DNA from: Mycobacteriaceae bacterium
GTDB lineage: Bacteria; Actinomycetota; Actinomycetes; Mycobacteriales; Mycobacteriaceae
DNA length: 64,000 nt
Reading direction: 5' to 3'
Assembly (NCBI GenBank): GCA_029977845.1
Contig: JAPOKC010000005.1
Coordinates: 1 to 64,000, forward strand
Both the position numbers and the translations under genes were made by a program. Shown piece after piece: positions 26,780 to 34,810 of this stretch. Within the stretch, counting starts at the first letter, position 1. Every line of letters starts with the position of its first letter. The notes beneath the pieces were generated by a model. It was given only the letters and a program-made list of their open reading frames with translations. It searched no databases and was not told the origin of the DNA.

Positions 26780-27235
26780 CTAGAAGACGATCCGGACGAT
26801 CATCTCGGCCACCGCGGCCGGCTTCTCGACCCCGTCGATCTCGAAGGTGTGCCGGACGGTCAAATCCGCGACGCCCTCCTTGGCGTTGACCTCGGCCAGT
26901 TCCGAACGCACCCGCACGCGGCTGCCGACCGGCACCGCGTTGAGGAACCGGACCTTGTTCAGTCCGTAGTTGATGGCCAGCTTCGCGTTCTCGACGCGGA
27001 AGTTGTCCTTGCTCAGGAACGGGATGAGCGAGAGCGTGAGGAAGCCGTGGGCTATCGGGGTCTTGTAGGGGCTCTCCTTCTTGGCCCGCTCCACGTCGAC
27101 GTGGATCCACTGGTGGTCGCCGGTCACGTCGGCGAAGTCGTTGACCCGCTTCTGGTCGATCTCGAGCCAGTCGCTGACCCCGAGTTCCTGGCCCACCAAC
27201 GCGTTCGCGCCCTCGATTGACGTGATCACCTGCAT
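26780..27235 (-). CDS. MaoC/NodN-like single-hotdog enoyl hydratase
   Basis: 151-residue hotdog protein with the hydratase-2 motif ADVTGDHQWIHVD, giving the catalytic Asp/His pair, and a later AHGFLTLSL. Size and motif match the HtdZ/NodN type of (R)-specific enoyl-CoA hydratase. The ATG at 27235 is supported by GGGAGG 9 bases upstream; the in-frame ATG at 27274 has none. A -10 TATGAT lies at 27270-27275 on the minus strand. It diverges from the accessory operon starting at 27386 and may share its operator region. Confidence 0.9.
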   Translation of the reverse strand: MQVITSIEGANALVGQELGVSDWLEIDQKRVNDFADVTGDHQWIHVDVERAKKESPYKTPIAHGFLTLSLIPFLSKDNFRVENAKLAINYGLNKVRFLNAVPVGSRVRVRSELAEVNAKEGVADLTVRHTFEIDGVEKPAAVAEMIVRIVF

Positions 27236-27385
27236 TTTCGACTGCCTCCCGGTAGGAAATATGAGATGGATCATACAAACGGGACCTCACTGGGCTGTGA
27301 CCGGTCTGACTGTGTCCGCGCTTGCCGCCGCACGGGAACATAACTATGGTTATAGACATAGTTTCACCGGCTGAGGAGGCATCTG
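27236..27385. promoter_or_regulatory. Divergent control region with 22-bp palindrome
   Basis: The AT-rich site AACTATG-N8-CATAGTT (27342-27363) is a 7-base inverted repeat. A second nested repeat, ATAAC-N4-GTTAT (27340-27353), overlaps it. Such sites are typical TetR operators, and a TetR gene starts at 27537. A minus-strand -10 TATGAT (27270-27275) drives the MaoC gene. A plus-strand TAGTTT (27359-27364) overlapping the palindrome could drive the operon. Confidence 0.55.
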
Positions 27386-27526
27386 ATGTGGTTGGTCGAG
27401 TTCAACTTCGCCGGTTACCGCATCAGCCGCTGGGCCGAGAAACGTCGGCATCTGATCGCGCCCGATCCTCGCTCGTTCATCCCACGCGAATTCGACGCGG
27501 CCGGTCACGCGCGCGCGGCTTCCTGA
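27386..27526 (+). CDS. Small 46-residue protein at the head of the accessory operon
   Basis: A 46-codon frame with GAGGAGG (27373-27379) 6 bases before its ATG, the best ribosome site in this area. The product is basic and begins with MWLVEFNFAGYRISRW; it has no signal peptide or full membrane helix and no motif I recognise. It ends 10 bases before the TetR start, so it is probably the first gene of the unit. It could instead be a leader peptide that couples translation to the regulator. Confidence 0.55.
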   Translation: MWLVEFNFAGYRISRWAEKRRHLIAPDPRSFIPREFDAAGHARAAS

Positions 27527-27536
27527 CGGCCCCACT

Positions 27537-28133
27537 TTGAGCACCCGCACTCGGGGCACGACACGGACCACCATGCTGGTGAGTGCGGTCGAGTTACTGC
27601 GCGAACACGGAGCGGCCGCACTGACCATCGACTCGGTGCTTGCCCGCAGTGGTGCGCCGCGGGGTTCGGTGTATCACCACTTCCCCGGCGGCCGCAGTCA
27701 GATCCTCCGGGAAGCCCTGCGGTTCGCCGGAGATGACATCACCGCGAAGATCGATGAAGCCGCAGACGTCAGCGCGAGTGCACTCCTGCGCCAGATCGTC
27801 ACGCTCTGGAGCGAGGTTCTGGTGAACAGTGGCTACAGCGCCGGGAGCCCCGTACTCGCGGCGGCGGTCGGTTCCGGTGCCGACGAGCAGGAGCTCAGCG
27901 CAGTATCCCGGGAGATTTTCGGCCATTGGCGTGATGCCGCCCGTGACGCCTACCAGCGGCAGGGATTCGATCTTGCCGATGCGACCGCGCTGGCACACAC
28001 CACCATCGCAGCACTGGAGGGCGCGGTGGTTCTGAGCCGTTCCATGCGCAGCCTGGAACCACTCAACGACGTTGCCCGCGAAATCGAATTCCTCATCAAG
28101 GCAAGGGAATTCGTGGCGAGGGGGAATCCGTGA
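27537..28133 (+). CDS. TetR-family regulator of the accessory operon
   Basis: 198-residue TetR-type protein. The helix-turn-helix lies near residues 30-55 (SVLARSGAPRGSVYHHFPGG), followed by a TetR_C-like helical domain. The start is a TTG without a clear ribosome site; the ATG at 27573 is an alternative that would shorten helix 1. Its stop overlaps the next start (GTGA). It probably senses an acyl-CoA and represses its own operon through the palindrome at 27342 (inference). Confidence 0.85.
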   Translation: MSTRTRGTTRTTMLVSAVELLREHGAAALTIDSVLARSGAPRGSVYHHFPGGRSQILREALRFAGDDITAKIDEAADVSASALLRQIVTLWSEVLVNSGYSAGSPVLAAAVGSGADEQELSAVSREIFGHWRDAARDAYQRQGFDLADATALAHTTIAALEGAVVLSRSMRSLEPLNDVAREIEFLIKAREFVARGNP

Positions 28134-28972
28134 AAAACCCTCCCCCTCCCATGCTCGGCGACGATCCGGAGACCCCGCCCAGCGTCCTGACCAGATTCGG
28201 CATCACGACCGTCGAGCAGGACTTCGACACCGCTGTGGTCGTCACTGCGATGTCGGTCGGCGGGATGCGCAATCCGCTGACCGGCCTTCCCTCGATGGCG
28301 GGTCTGGCGATCCTGGTCGACGATGCCGCCGGTCGCGCGAATTTCTTCCGACGCCGCCAGGGCTGGACGGTCTCGAGTGAGTTGACCGTCGACCTGTCCG
28401 CAGGCGCGGCCGACAGTCTGCTGAGGTTTCCCGACGAGCCGGTCATCGCGCACGCGCATCCGATCGGGGATCCCGAAGCACCCATGCTGGCGGTCTGCTC
28501 GCTGTCCCACCACGGCACCGAGATCGGGAGCGGATCCGTTCACACCATGCCACTCGGCGGCGGTGCACCTGACGGTACGCGGCGGCGCGGCAATGATCCC
28601 CTGGCCGGCAACCCCGATTGCACGCTCGCCGACTTGATGGCGGTCAGCCCGATGCCGACCGAGGACGGCAGGCATCGCCTGCTCCAGAACGCCGACCCGC
28701 TGATCAACAACATGGCCGGGATCGTCCACGGCGGGGTGAGTACGGCGGGGCTGGAACTCGTCGCCTCCGCGGCGATCAACCATGGGCAGGACGAACCGCT
28801 GCGAACCGCATCGATCCGGGTCAACTTCCTGCGGCCGTTCTTCGCAGGTGCAGAATCGGTGTATGAAGGCACGGCGTTGCGCATCGGCCGATCAACGGCC
28901 GTCGGTGACGCGCGTGCGGTCGGAGCGGACGGCAAGACGGCACTCGTCGCCCGCATCACCGCCTACCGGTGA
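28130..28972 (+). CDS. PaaI-type double-hotdog acyl-CoA thioesterase
   Basis: 280-residue protein with two hotdog halves. The C-terminal half has the PaaI-family signature NMAGIVHGGVSTAGLE, whose Asn/His-Gly segment positions the nucleophilic water. The N-terminal half contains LPSMAGLAILVDDA in the matching place. It would hydrolyse an acyl-CoA to the acid and CoA. It overlaps the TetR gene by 4 bases and the next dehydrogenase by 4, so it lies inside a tightly coupled operon. Confidence 0.85.
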   Translation: MKNPPPPMLGDDPETPPSVLTRFGITTVEQDFDTAVVVTAMSVGGMRNPLTGLPSMAGLAILVDDAAGRANFFRRRQGWTVSSELTVDLSAGAADSLLRFPDEPVIAHAHPIGDPEAPMLAVCSLSHHGTEIGSGSVHTMPLGGGAPDGTRRRGNDPLAGNPDCTLADLMAVSPMPTEDGRHRLLQNADPLINNMAGIVHGGVSTAGLELVASAAINHGQDEPLRTASIRVNFLRPFFAGAESVYEGTALRIGRSTAVGDARAVGADGKTALVARITAYR

Positions 28973-30144
28973 GTGCCGTGGCTGACACCTACGCAGCACT
29001 GTGCGCCAACGGGCCCGAACTGGCCCCACTGCGGACACGAATCCGCGAATTCCTCACCTCCGATCGGGCCGAGCACGGCTGGGAGCCTTCGGTTGACGCA
29101 TGGCTCTCCTGTTGGGATGAGGGATTCAGCGCCCGGTTGGGTTCCGCCGGATTCCTGGGCCTGACCATTCCCAAGGAATACGGCGGTCAGGGTCTTGGAC
29201 ATCTGCACCGATATGTCGTCACCGAGGAACTGCTTGCCGCCGGGGCTCCGGTCGCCGCGCACTGGATTGCCGACCGCCAGGTCGGTCCCGGACTGCTGTC
29301 CTACGGCACCGAAGAGCAGCGACAGCGGATACTGCCGAGAATCGCTCTCGGAAAGTACTTCTCGGCGATCGGGATGAGTGAGCCGCAAGCCGGCTCGGAT
29401 CTCGCCGCCGCCGCCGCCCGTGCCACCCGTACCGAAGGCGGCTGGGTCTTGTCTGGAACCAAGGTGTGGACGAGCGGCGCGCATCTGTCGCATCAGATCG
29501 TGGTACTGGCGCGAACCAGCCCCCTGGATCCCCAACGCAGGCACGCCGGATTCAGTCAGTTCATCGTTCCGGCCGAATCGGAAGGGATATCGATCAGTCC
29601 GATTGTGCTGATGTCCGGGGAACACCACTTCAACGAGATCACCTTCAACGAGGTGTTCGTCGATGACACCAACCTCCTGGGCAAGGAAGGGGACGGCTGG
29701 CACCAGGTCACCGCGGAACTGTCCTTCGAGCGCAGCGGACCGGAACGGATTCTGACCACGGCGCCACTGCTGACCGCACTTATCCGGGTGCTCTCCGCCC
29801 AGAACGATGTGAGCGACCACACCGCAGCCGGAGTCGGCCATCTCCTGGCCCAGTTGATCTCGCTGCGCCAGCTCTCGATCTCGGTGGCACGCGCACTGGC
29901 CGAGGGCCAATCGGCGGTGAATCAGGCCGCGCTGGTGAAAGATCTCGGAACCCGTTTCGAGCAGGAATCGGTCGAACTGGCCGCTGATCTGCTGTCCTAC
30001 GTCGATCCGGCAACAGCCGGACGGGAGACGGTCGCTGCGCTTCTTGCGGCGGGGCAGTTGCACGCGCCGCTCTTCACGTTGCGGGGCGGCACCAACGAGG
30101 TGCTGCGCGGCATGGTGGCCAAGGGCATGGGGTTGCGCTCATGA
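28969..30144 (+). CDS. Acyl-CoA dehydrogenase, large subunit-like (pair 1)
   Basis: 391-residue acyl-CoA dehydrogenase with the flavin-contact motif MSEPQAGSDL and a complete fold. The C-terminal place where MCAD-type enzymes carry YEGT reads TLRGGTNEV, so the usual catalytic Glu is missing. A Glu in AELSFERSG corresponds to the helix-G base used by isovaleryl-CoA dehydrogenase. This pattern, and a co-encoded shorter partner overlapping by 4 bases, recalls the heteromeric FadE pairs of steroid side-chain degradation. The GTG start overlaps the thioesterase stop. Confidence 0.88.
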   Translation: MSAVADTYAALCANGPELAPLRTRIREFLTSDRAEHGWEPSVDAWLSCWDEGFSARLGSAGFLGLTIPKEYGGQGLGHLHRYVVTEELLAAGAPVAAHWIADRQVGPGLLSYGTEEQRQRILPRIALGKYFSAIGMSEPQAGSDLAAAAARATRTEGGWVLSGTKVWTSGAHLSHQIVVLARTSPLDPQRRHAGFSQFIVPAESEGISISPIVLMSGEHHFNEITFNEVFVDDTNLLGKEGDGWHQVTAELSFERSGPERILTTAPLLTALIRVLSAQNDVSDHTAAGVGHLLAQLISLRQLSISVARALAEGQSAVNQAALVKDLGTRFEQESVELAADLLSYVDPATAGRETVAALLAAGQLHAPLFTLRGGTNEVLRGMVAKGMGLRS

Positions 30145-31169
30145 GCACTCTCGCCGGCGGGGTGTTCCCCAGCGCCCCAGACGATCTCACCGAGCTGCGC
30201 AATCTCGTCGACGACATCGGCTCGCGCTCCTTCGACGCAAGGATCGGCACCCGCTCACTCCCCGACCCGTTCGACGCCACCGCATGGGGCCATCTCGAGG
30301 ACGCCGGGCTCACCCGGCTCACCAGCATCGCCGAGTCCGGTGGCGGCCCCGCCGAGCTAGCGGTGGTGCTTCGGGGATTGGCCCGCCATGCGGTGTCCGT
30401 GCCAGTGGCGGAGAACGACGTGCTGGCCGGGTGGCTAGCCGGCGAGGCCGGCCTTGAGGTGCCGGATTCCGGTGCGGTCTCCATCGCCACCACGCTCGAT
30501 GCGGTCCCGTACGCAACCGACGCCGCCGCCGTGGTGCTTGCGATTCCCGCCGGTGACCGGCTGCGGGTGGCGGTCCGCACGCCCGCCGAGCTCTCGATTT
30601 CCAGGGGACACAACGCCGGCGGTGAACCTCGAGACGCGGTCCTCGCCGACCTGCCGGAGGATTCCTGGACGGCTGTCAACGCCGGCGCCGAACTCCTCCG
30701 GCGCGGTGCGTGGGCACGATGCGTCCAGGTGATCGGTGCACTGGACGCCGCCGTCGAGTATTCAGTCGCCCACACCCAGGAACGTGAGCAGTTCGGACGG
30801 CCACTGAGCTCGTTTCAGGTTGTGCAGCACACTCTCGCCTCCATGGCGGGTGAAGTCGAGCGAGCGCGCGCCGTGACCAACCTGGCGGTAGCAGCTGCTG
30901 CGGACCACGGTTTTGACAGTGCAGCAACGGATTACGCCGTGACCGTGGCCAAAGTCACCCTCGGGAGAGTTGTGCCGTCGGTGGTGACCGCCGCGCATCA
31001 GCTGCACGGTGCGATCGGAGTGACCGTCGAGCATAGGCTGTGGTTGGCGACCATGCGGGCGCGCAGCTGGATCGGCGAGTTCGGTGACACCGCCTGGCAC
31101 GCCTGCCGGCTCGGACGGCTCGCGCTGGATTCGGATCCTTGGGACGTGATAGCTGGGGAGCGACAGTGA
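30141..31169 (+). CDS. Acyl-CoA dehydrogenase, small subunit-like (pair 1)
   Basis: 342-residue acyl-CoA dehydrogenase relative with a shortened, divergent N-terminal half. The C-terminal domain is well kept, with the flavin-binding EREQFGRPLSSFQ and the HQLHGAIGVTVEHRL block. The terminal catalytic Glu motif is absent; the region reads IGEFGDTAW. It probably acts only as partner of the preceding subunit in an alpha2beta2 complex. Both ends overlap neighbours by 4 bases (ATGA, GTGA). Confidence 0.87.
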   Translation: MSTLAGGVFPSAPDDLTELRNLVDDIGSRSFDARIGTRSLPDPFDATAWGHLEDAGLTRLTSIAESGGGPAELAVVLRGLARHAVSVPVAENDVLAGWLAGEAGLEVPDSGAVSIATTLDAVPYATDAAAVVLAIPAGDRLRVAVRTPAELSISRGHNAGGEPRDAVLADLPEDSWTAVNAGAELLRRGAWARCVQVIGALDAAVEYSVAHTQEREQFGRPLSSFQVVQHTLASMAGEVERARAVTNLAVAAAADHGFDSAATDYAVTVAKVTLGRVVPSVVTAAHQLHGAIGVTVEHRLWLATMRARSWIGEFGDTAWHACRLGRLALDSDPWDVIAGERQ

Positions 31170-31987
31170 CGGCATTGGATACACGGGATCTCACCGATCG
31201 CATCGGCACCGAGATCGTGGCCGGGAAATCAGAGCTGCTCGGTGGAACCCATGCCGCCCAGCTACGCGACCTGCTAGAGAGGCGCGGCGTTCTGGTCTTC
31301 CGCGGACTCGATCTCGGCGACGAGGAGCAGATCGCCTTCACCAAGACGCTCGGCCGGTTCGCCCCGGAGCGTACTGGCGAAGAGCTCTACAACGTCAGTC
31401 TCGACACCAAACTCAACGCCGGTGCCGATTATCTGAAGGGTTCGCTGTACTGGCATATCGACGGCACCATGAACGAGGTGCCGATCCTCGCCTCACTGCT
31501 GTCTAGCCGGAGACTGGGCGACGACGGTCGCGGCGACACCGAGTTCTGCAACACCTACGCCGCCTATGACGACCTTCCCGATGCGGACAAGCAGGAGCTG
31601 GCGGCACTACGCGTAATGCACTCGGCCTGGAACACCCTGTTCTACTACGAACCGGAGCCGAGCCATAAGACGCTGCGCCGCATGATGGCGATCGGCGATC
31701 GTGAGTTGCCGCTGGTGTGGACTCACCGATCCGGCCGAAAATCACTGGTGCTGGGATGCACCGCACGCCATGTCATCGACATGGACTTCCGCCGGAGTGC
31801 GGAACTCCTTGTTCGACTCAGGGATTGGGCGACTCAGCCGCAATTCGTCTATCGGCACAACTGGTCTGTCGGCGATCTGGTGATGTGGGACAACACCGGG
31901 ACCATGCACCGCGCGACGCCGTACGACCCGAATGCCGGGCGGCTGCTGGTCAGAACGAAGCTGGAGGGCGAGGAGCCCTTCGCCTGA
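31166..31987 (+). CDS. TauD/TfdA-family Fe(II)/2-oxoglutarate dioxygenase
   Basis: 273-residue non-haem iron oxygenase. The HxD metal pair lies in YWHIDGTMNE and the distal His in NTGTMHRATPYD; the closing Arg that binds 2-oxoglutarate is in LLVRTKLEG. All three iron ligands and the co-substrate Arg are thus present. The GTG at 31166 is preferred over the GTG at 31139: GGGGAG lies 5 bases upstream and the codon overlaps the previous stop. It is the last gene of the operon; hydroxylation of an acyl chain or acid is the likely job, with substrate unknown. Confidence 0.9.
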   Translation: MTALDTRDLTDRIGTEIVAGKSELLGGTHAAQLRDLLERRGVLVFRGLDLGDEEQIAFTKTLGRFAPERTGEELYNVSLDTKLNAGADYLKGSLYWHIDGTMNEVPILASLLSSRRLGDDGRGDTEFCNTYAAYDDLPDADKQELAALRVMHSAWNTLFYYEPEPSHKTLRRMMAIGDRELPLVWTHRSGRKSLVLGCTARHVIDMDFRRSAELLVRLRDWATQPQFVYRHNWSVGDLVMWDNTGTMHRATPYDPNAGRLLVRTKLEGEEPFA

Positions 31988-31997
31988 GATTCGGTGA

Positions 31998-32777
31998 TCA
32001 GCTCCCGGTCCAGTTCGGCGTGCGCTTCTCGGCGAACGCGATCGCACCCTCCTGGGCGTCCTTCGAGGTGAACACCGGCATGATGATCTTCATCTGCTCG
32101 CGCCACATCTGCTCCGGGCTCCATCCGCGCGACTCGACGATCACCCGCTTGGTGGCCGCCACCGCGAGCGGGCCGTTGGCGGTGATCCGCTCAGCCAGTC
32201 CGATCGCCGCATCGAGAACCTTGCCCGGCTCGGCGATGACGTTGACCAGACCGAGTTCGTGGGCCCGCTGCGCACTCAGCTGTTCTCCGGTCAGGGCGAG
32301 TTCCATCGCGATCTGATACGGAATCCGCTGCGGAAGTCGCAACACGCCGCCACCGGCGGCGACCAGACCACGCTTGACCTCCGGAATACCGAATGCGGAA
32401 TTGCTTGCGGCGACGATGAGATCCGCTGCCAGCGCCAGTTCCATCCCACCGGCTAGGGCATAACCGTCCACCGCGGCGATCAACGGCTTGACCGGCGGAC
32501 GCTCGGTGAACCCGAGTCCGCGACCCTCCACCTGGACCTGCTCCCCGCGGGTGAAGGCCTTGAGATCCATACCGGCGCAGAACGAGCCGCCCGCCCCGGT
32601 CACGATGCCCACCGAGAGCGCAGGATCGTCATCGAGTTGATCGGTCGCATCGGCCAGGGCCTGGCTGACCGCGGCATTGACCGCGTTCTTGGCCTCGGGG
32701 CGGTTGATCGTCATGATCAGGATCCGACCGCGCTTCTCGGTCAGGACGGCTTCTTGCGCACTCGACTCTTCACTCAT
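31998..32777 (-). CDS. echA1: Enoyl-CoA hydratase EchA1
   Basis: 259-residue crotonase. Both acidic residues of the active site are kept: Glu in AGGMELALAADL and Glu in FGIPEVKRGL, together with the oxyanion-hole region FCAGMDLK. It hydrates trans-2-enoyl-CoA to 3-hydroxyacyl-CoA. The ATG at 32777 is 7 bases after a minus-strand -10, TACGAT (32785-32790), so leaderless; two earlier in-frame ATGs lie upstream of that transcription start. Position matches Rv0222. It converges with the TauD gene 10 bases away. Confidence 0.92.
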   Translation of the reverse strand: MSEESSAQEAVLTEKRGRILIMTINRPEAKNAVNAAVSQALADATDQLDDDPALSVGIVTGAGGSFCAGMDLKAFTRGEQVQVEGRGLGFTERPPVKPLIAAVDGYALAGGMELALAADLIVAASNSAFGIPEVKRGLVAAGGGVLRLPQRIPYQIAMELALTGEQLSAQRAHELGLVNVIAEPGKVLDAAIGLAERITANGPLAVAATKRVIVESRGWSPEQMWREQMKIIMPVFTSKDAQEGAIAFAEKRTPNWTGS

Positions 32778-32781
32778 GAGG

Positions 32782-32798
32782 GTCATCGTAATAATGAC
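32782..32798. promoter_or_regulatory. Palindromic divergent promoter of echA1 and the esterase gene
   Basis: The inverted repeat GTCAT-N7-ATGAC (32782-32798) spans both -10 boxes: TACGAT on the minus strand (32785-32790) and TAATAA on the plus strand (32789-32794), sharing one TA. The plus box is weak (last base A) and lies 8 bases before the ATG at 32803. A repressor bound to the repeat would block both genes. Confidence 0.5.
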
Positions 32799-32802
32799 TT
32801 CC

Positions 32803-33690
32803 ATGGCAGATGCGGACATCCATCCCGAACTTCGCCGGGCAGCGCGGTTCGTTCCGCGTCAGATCGTCTATCCGTGGTCGTTGCCGCTGTTGAAGAGGCT
32901 GCCCTCGCCCCGGCCGAAGACCGGCGCGGCCGTCGAGGACCTGACGTTGCCCGACGGGGCCGGAGTCCGGCTGCACCGGCCGGCGGTGCCGACCGCTCCG
33001 ACACCTGCGCTGCTCTGGATACACGGTGGCGGCTATCTGATCGGCAGTCCCGAGCAGGACGACGCGCTGTGCCGGCGCTATGTGGAGCGACTCGGCATCG
33101 TGGTTGCCGCGGTGCGCTACCGGCTGGCCCCCGAGAACCCGTACCCCCTTGGGCTGCAGGACTGCTACAGCGCACTGAGCTGGCTGTCCCGGCTTCCGGG
33201 CGTGGACGCCGATCGGATCGCGATCGGCGGCGCCAGCGCGGGTGGCGGCCTGGCCGCCGCGCTGGCCTTCCTGGCCCGCGACCGCGGCGAGGTCAAACCT
33301 GTGCTGCAGGTGCTGTCCTATCCGATGCTCGATGACCGCACCGTCGATCCGGCTCTCGATGACCGAGGTTTCCGGTTGTGGAACGCCGCGAGCAACCGAA
33401 TCGGCTGGACCTCCTACCTTGGCGGAGCCGACCCCGCGATCGCGGTGCCGGCCCGCCGGGAGGATCTGGCCGGACTGCCGCCGGCGTGGATCGGAGTGGG
33501 GACCCTCGATCTGTTCCATGATGAGGACCTCGCCTACGCCGACCGCCTCAACGCTGCCGGAGTTCCGTGCGAGGTTCACGAGGTAGCGGGCGCGTATCAC
33601 GGCTTCGATGGGATCGCCCCGAAATCTTCTGTGGCCCAGACATATTTCGACAGCACATGTGCCAGCCTGCAACGAGCTCTGAAAGGTTGA
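32803..33690 (+). CDS. HSL-family alpha/beta hydrolase (LipW-like esterase)
   Basis: 295-residue hormone-sensitive-lipase-type (family IV) esterase. The oxyanion motif HGGGYLIGS precedes the nucleophile Ser in GGASAGGG; the acid Asp is in GTLDLFHDED and the His in GAYHGFD. Size and position fit LipW (Rv0217c), though I do not assign the symbol with certainty. The ATG at 32803 is probably leaderless. Four bases separate it from the next dehydrogenase gene, so the esterase may supply the acid that the paired enzymes oxidise after activation. Confidence 0.9.
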   Translation: MADADIHPELRRAARFVPRQIVYPWSLPLLKRLPSPRPKTGAAVEDLTLPDGAGVRLHRPAVPTAPTPALLWIHGGGYLIGSPEQDDALCRRYVERLGIVVAAVRYRLAPENPYPLGLQDCYSALSWLSRLPGVDADRIAIGGASAGGGLAAALAFLARDRGEVKPVLQVLSYPMLDDRTVDPALDDRGFRLWNAASNRIGWTSYLGGADPAIAVPARREDLAGLPPAWIGVGTLDLFHDEDLAYADRLNAAGVPCEVHEVAGAYHGFDGIAPKSSVAQTYFDSTCASLQRALKG

Positions 33691-33694
33691 TCCG

Positions 33695-34810
33695 ATGTCA
33701 ACCGCGCTGAACCGCGAACAGAGCGACCTGCGTGACGCCGTCGCGGATCTGATGGCGAAACGCTCGCCGGAGTCAGAGGTTCGCCGGTTGATGGCTGATG
33801 ACCTCGGTCACGACAGAACCGTGTGGTCCGAACTGGCCGGCATGGGATTGCTCGGCCTGATCATCCCCGACGAGTTGGGCGGTGCCGGCGCGGGCGCCGC
33901 CGAACTCGCGGTGGTCGCCGAACAGATGGGCCGCGTCCTGCTGTGTGCCCCGTATCTGTCGACGGCTGTGCTCACGCCGTACCTTCTGCTGGCCCTCGCC
34001 GACAGCGCGGAGTGCGCTGACGTCCTTCCGCGGATCGCTGCCGGCGAATTGATCGCCACGGTGGCCTTCGCCGAACCGGGGTCGGCACGCCCACCGGACA
34101 ATCCCTCGACCGTCGCCGAGAGGAACGACGGCCACTGGTGGTTGTCCGGGGAAAAGACCTACGTACTCGACGCCACCGGTGCCGACCGGATCTACGTCCA
34201 TGCCGATACCGGCTCGGGAACCGGAATCTTCGCGGTGGACCGCGATGCGCCCGGCCTATCGGTGACCGCGTTGGACACCATCGACGGGACCCGACGACAG
34301 GGCCGGCTCACCATGGAGGCCACCCCGGCCCGATCGGTCGGCGACCCCTCGGCTGCCAAGCAGGCACTGGATGGCGCCCTCGACCGCGCCGCGGTGGCCC
34401 TCGTCGCCGAACAGGCCGGCGGGGCGATGCACGCCATGCAGATGGGCGCCGATTACGCGCGAACCCGCTTCCAGTTCGGCCGGGCGGTCGGCAGCTTCCA
34501 GGCGGTCAAGCACATGTGCGTCGACATGCTGCTCGAGGCCCAGTCTGCAGTGTCGGCAGCCCGGCACATCGCGGCGGCCTTCGATGCCGGGGAGTCCGAC
34601 CGTGTCCTGGATCTCGCCCTGACGCAGGCGTACTGCTCAGATGCGTACGTCGCGGTCGCCGCCACCAACATCCAGGTGCACGGCGGGATCGGGTTCACCT
34701 GGGAGCACCCCGCCCATCTGTATCTGCGCAGAGCGCGCACCGACGCCCAGATCTTCGGCGATCCGCAATGGCATCGGGAGCGCTACGTTCGGCTTCGAGC
34801 GGAGTGCTGA
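33695..34810 (+). CDS. Acyl-CoA dehydrogenase, small subunit-like (pair 2)
   Basis: 371-residue acyl-CoA dehydrogenase relative. The C-terminal domain retains TRFQFGRAVGSFQAVKH and NIQVHGGIGFTWEHPAHLY, but the terminal segment reads QIFGDPQWHRERY in place of the catalytic YEGT. The mid-domain flavin motif is degenerate (FAEPGSARPP). It therefore looks like the non-catalytic partner of the next gene, with which it overlaps by one base (TGATG). AAAGG lies before the ATG. Confidence 0.88.
   Translation: MSTALNREQSDLRDAVADLMAKRSPESEVRRLMADDLGHDRTVWSELAGMGLLGLIIPDELGGAGAGAAELAVVAEQMGRVLLCAPYLSTAVLTPYLLLALADSAECADVLPRIAAGELIATVAFAEPGSARPPDNPSTVAERNDGHWWLSGEKTYVLDATGADRIYVHADTGSGTGIFAVDRDAPGLSVTALDTIDGTRRQGRLTMEATPARSVGDPSAAKQALDGALDRAAVALVAEQAGGAMHAMQMGADYARTRFQFGRAVGSFQAVKHMCVDMLLEAQSAVSAARHIAAAFDAGESDRVLDLALTQAYCSDAYVAVAATNIQVHGGIGFTWEHPAHLYLRRARTDAQIFGDPQWHRERYVRLRAEC

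Noticed and set aside
26780..31987. Isonitrile lipopeptide-type cluster (TauD plus thioesterase)
   Set aside because: The TauD and thioesterase recall Rv0097/Rv0098, but there is no carrier protein, ligase or NRPS in the operon, so that reading is not supported.
34138..34809. In-frame extension upstream of the second dehydrogenase of pair 2
   Set aside because: It is a shifted frame of the preceding dehydrogenase; the ATG at 34810 overlaps that gene's stop in the usual coupled way.
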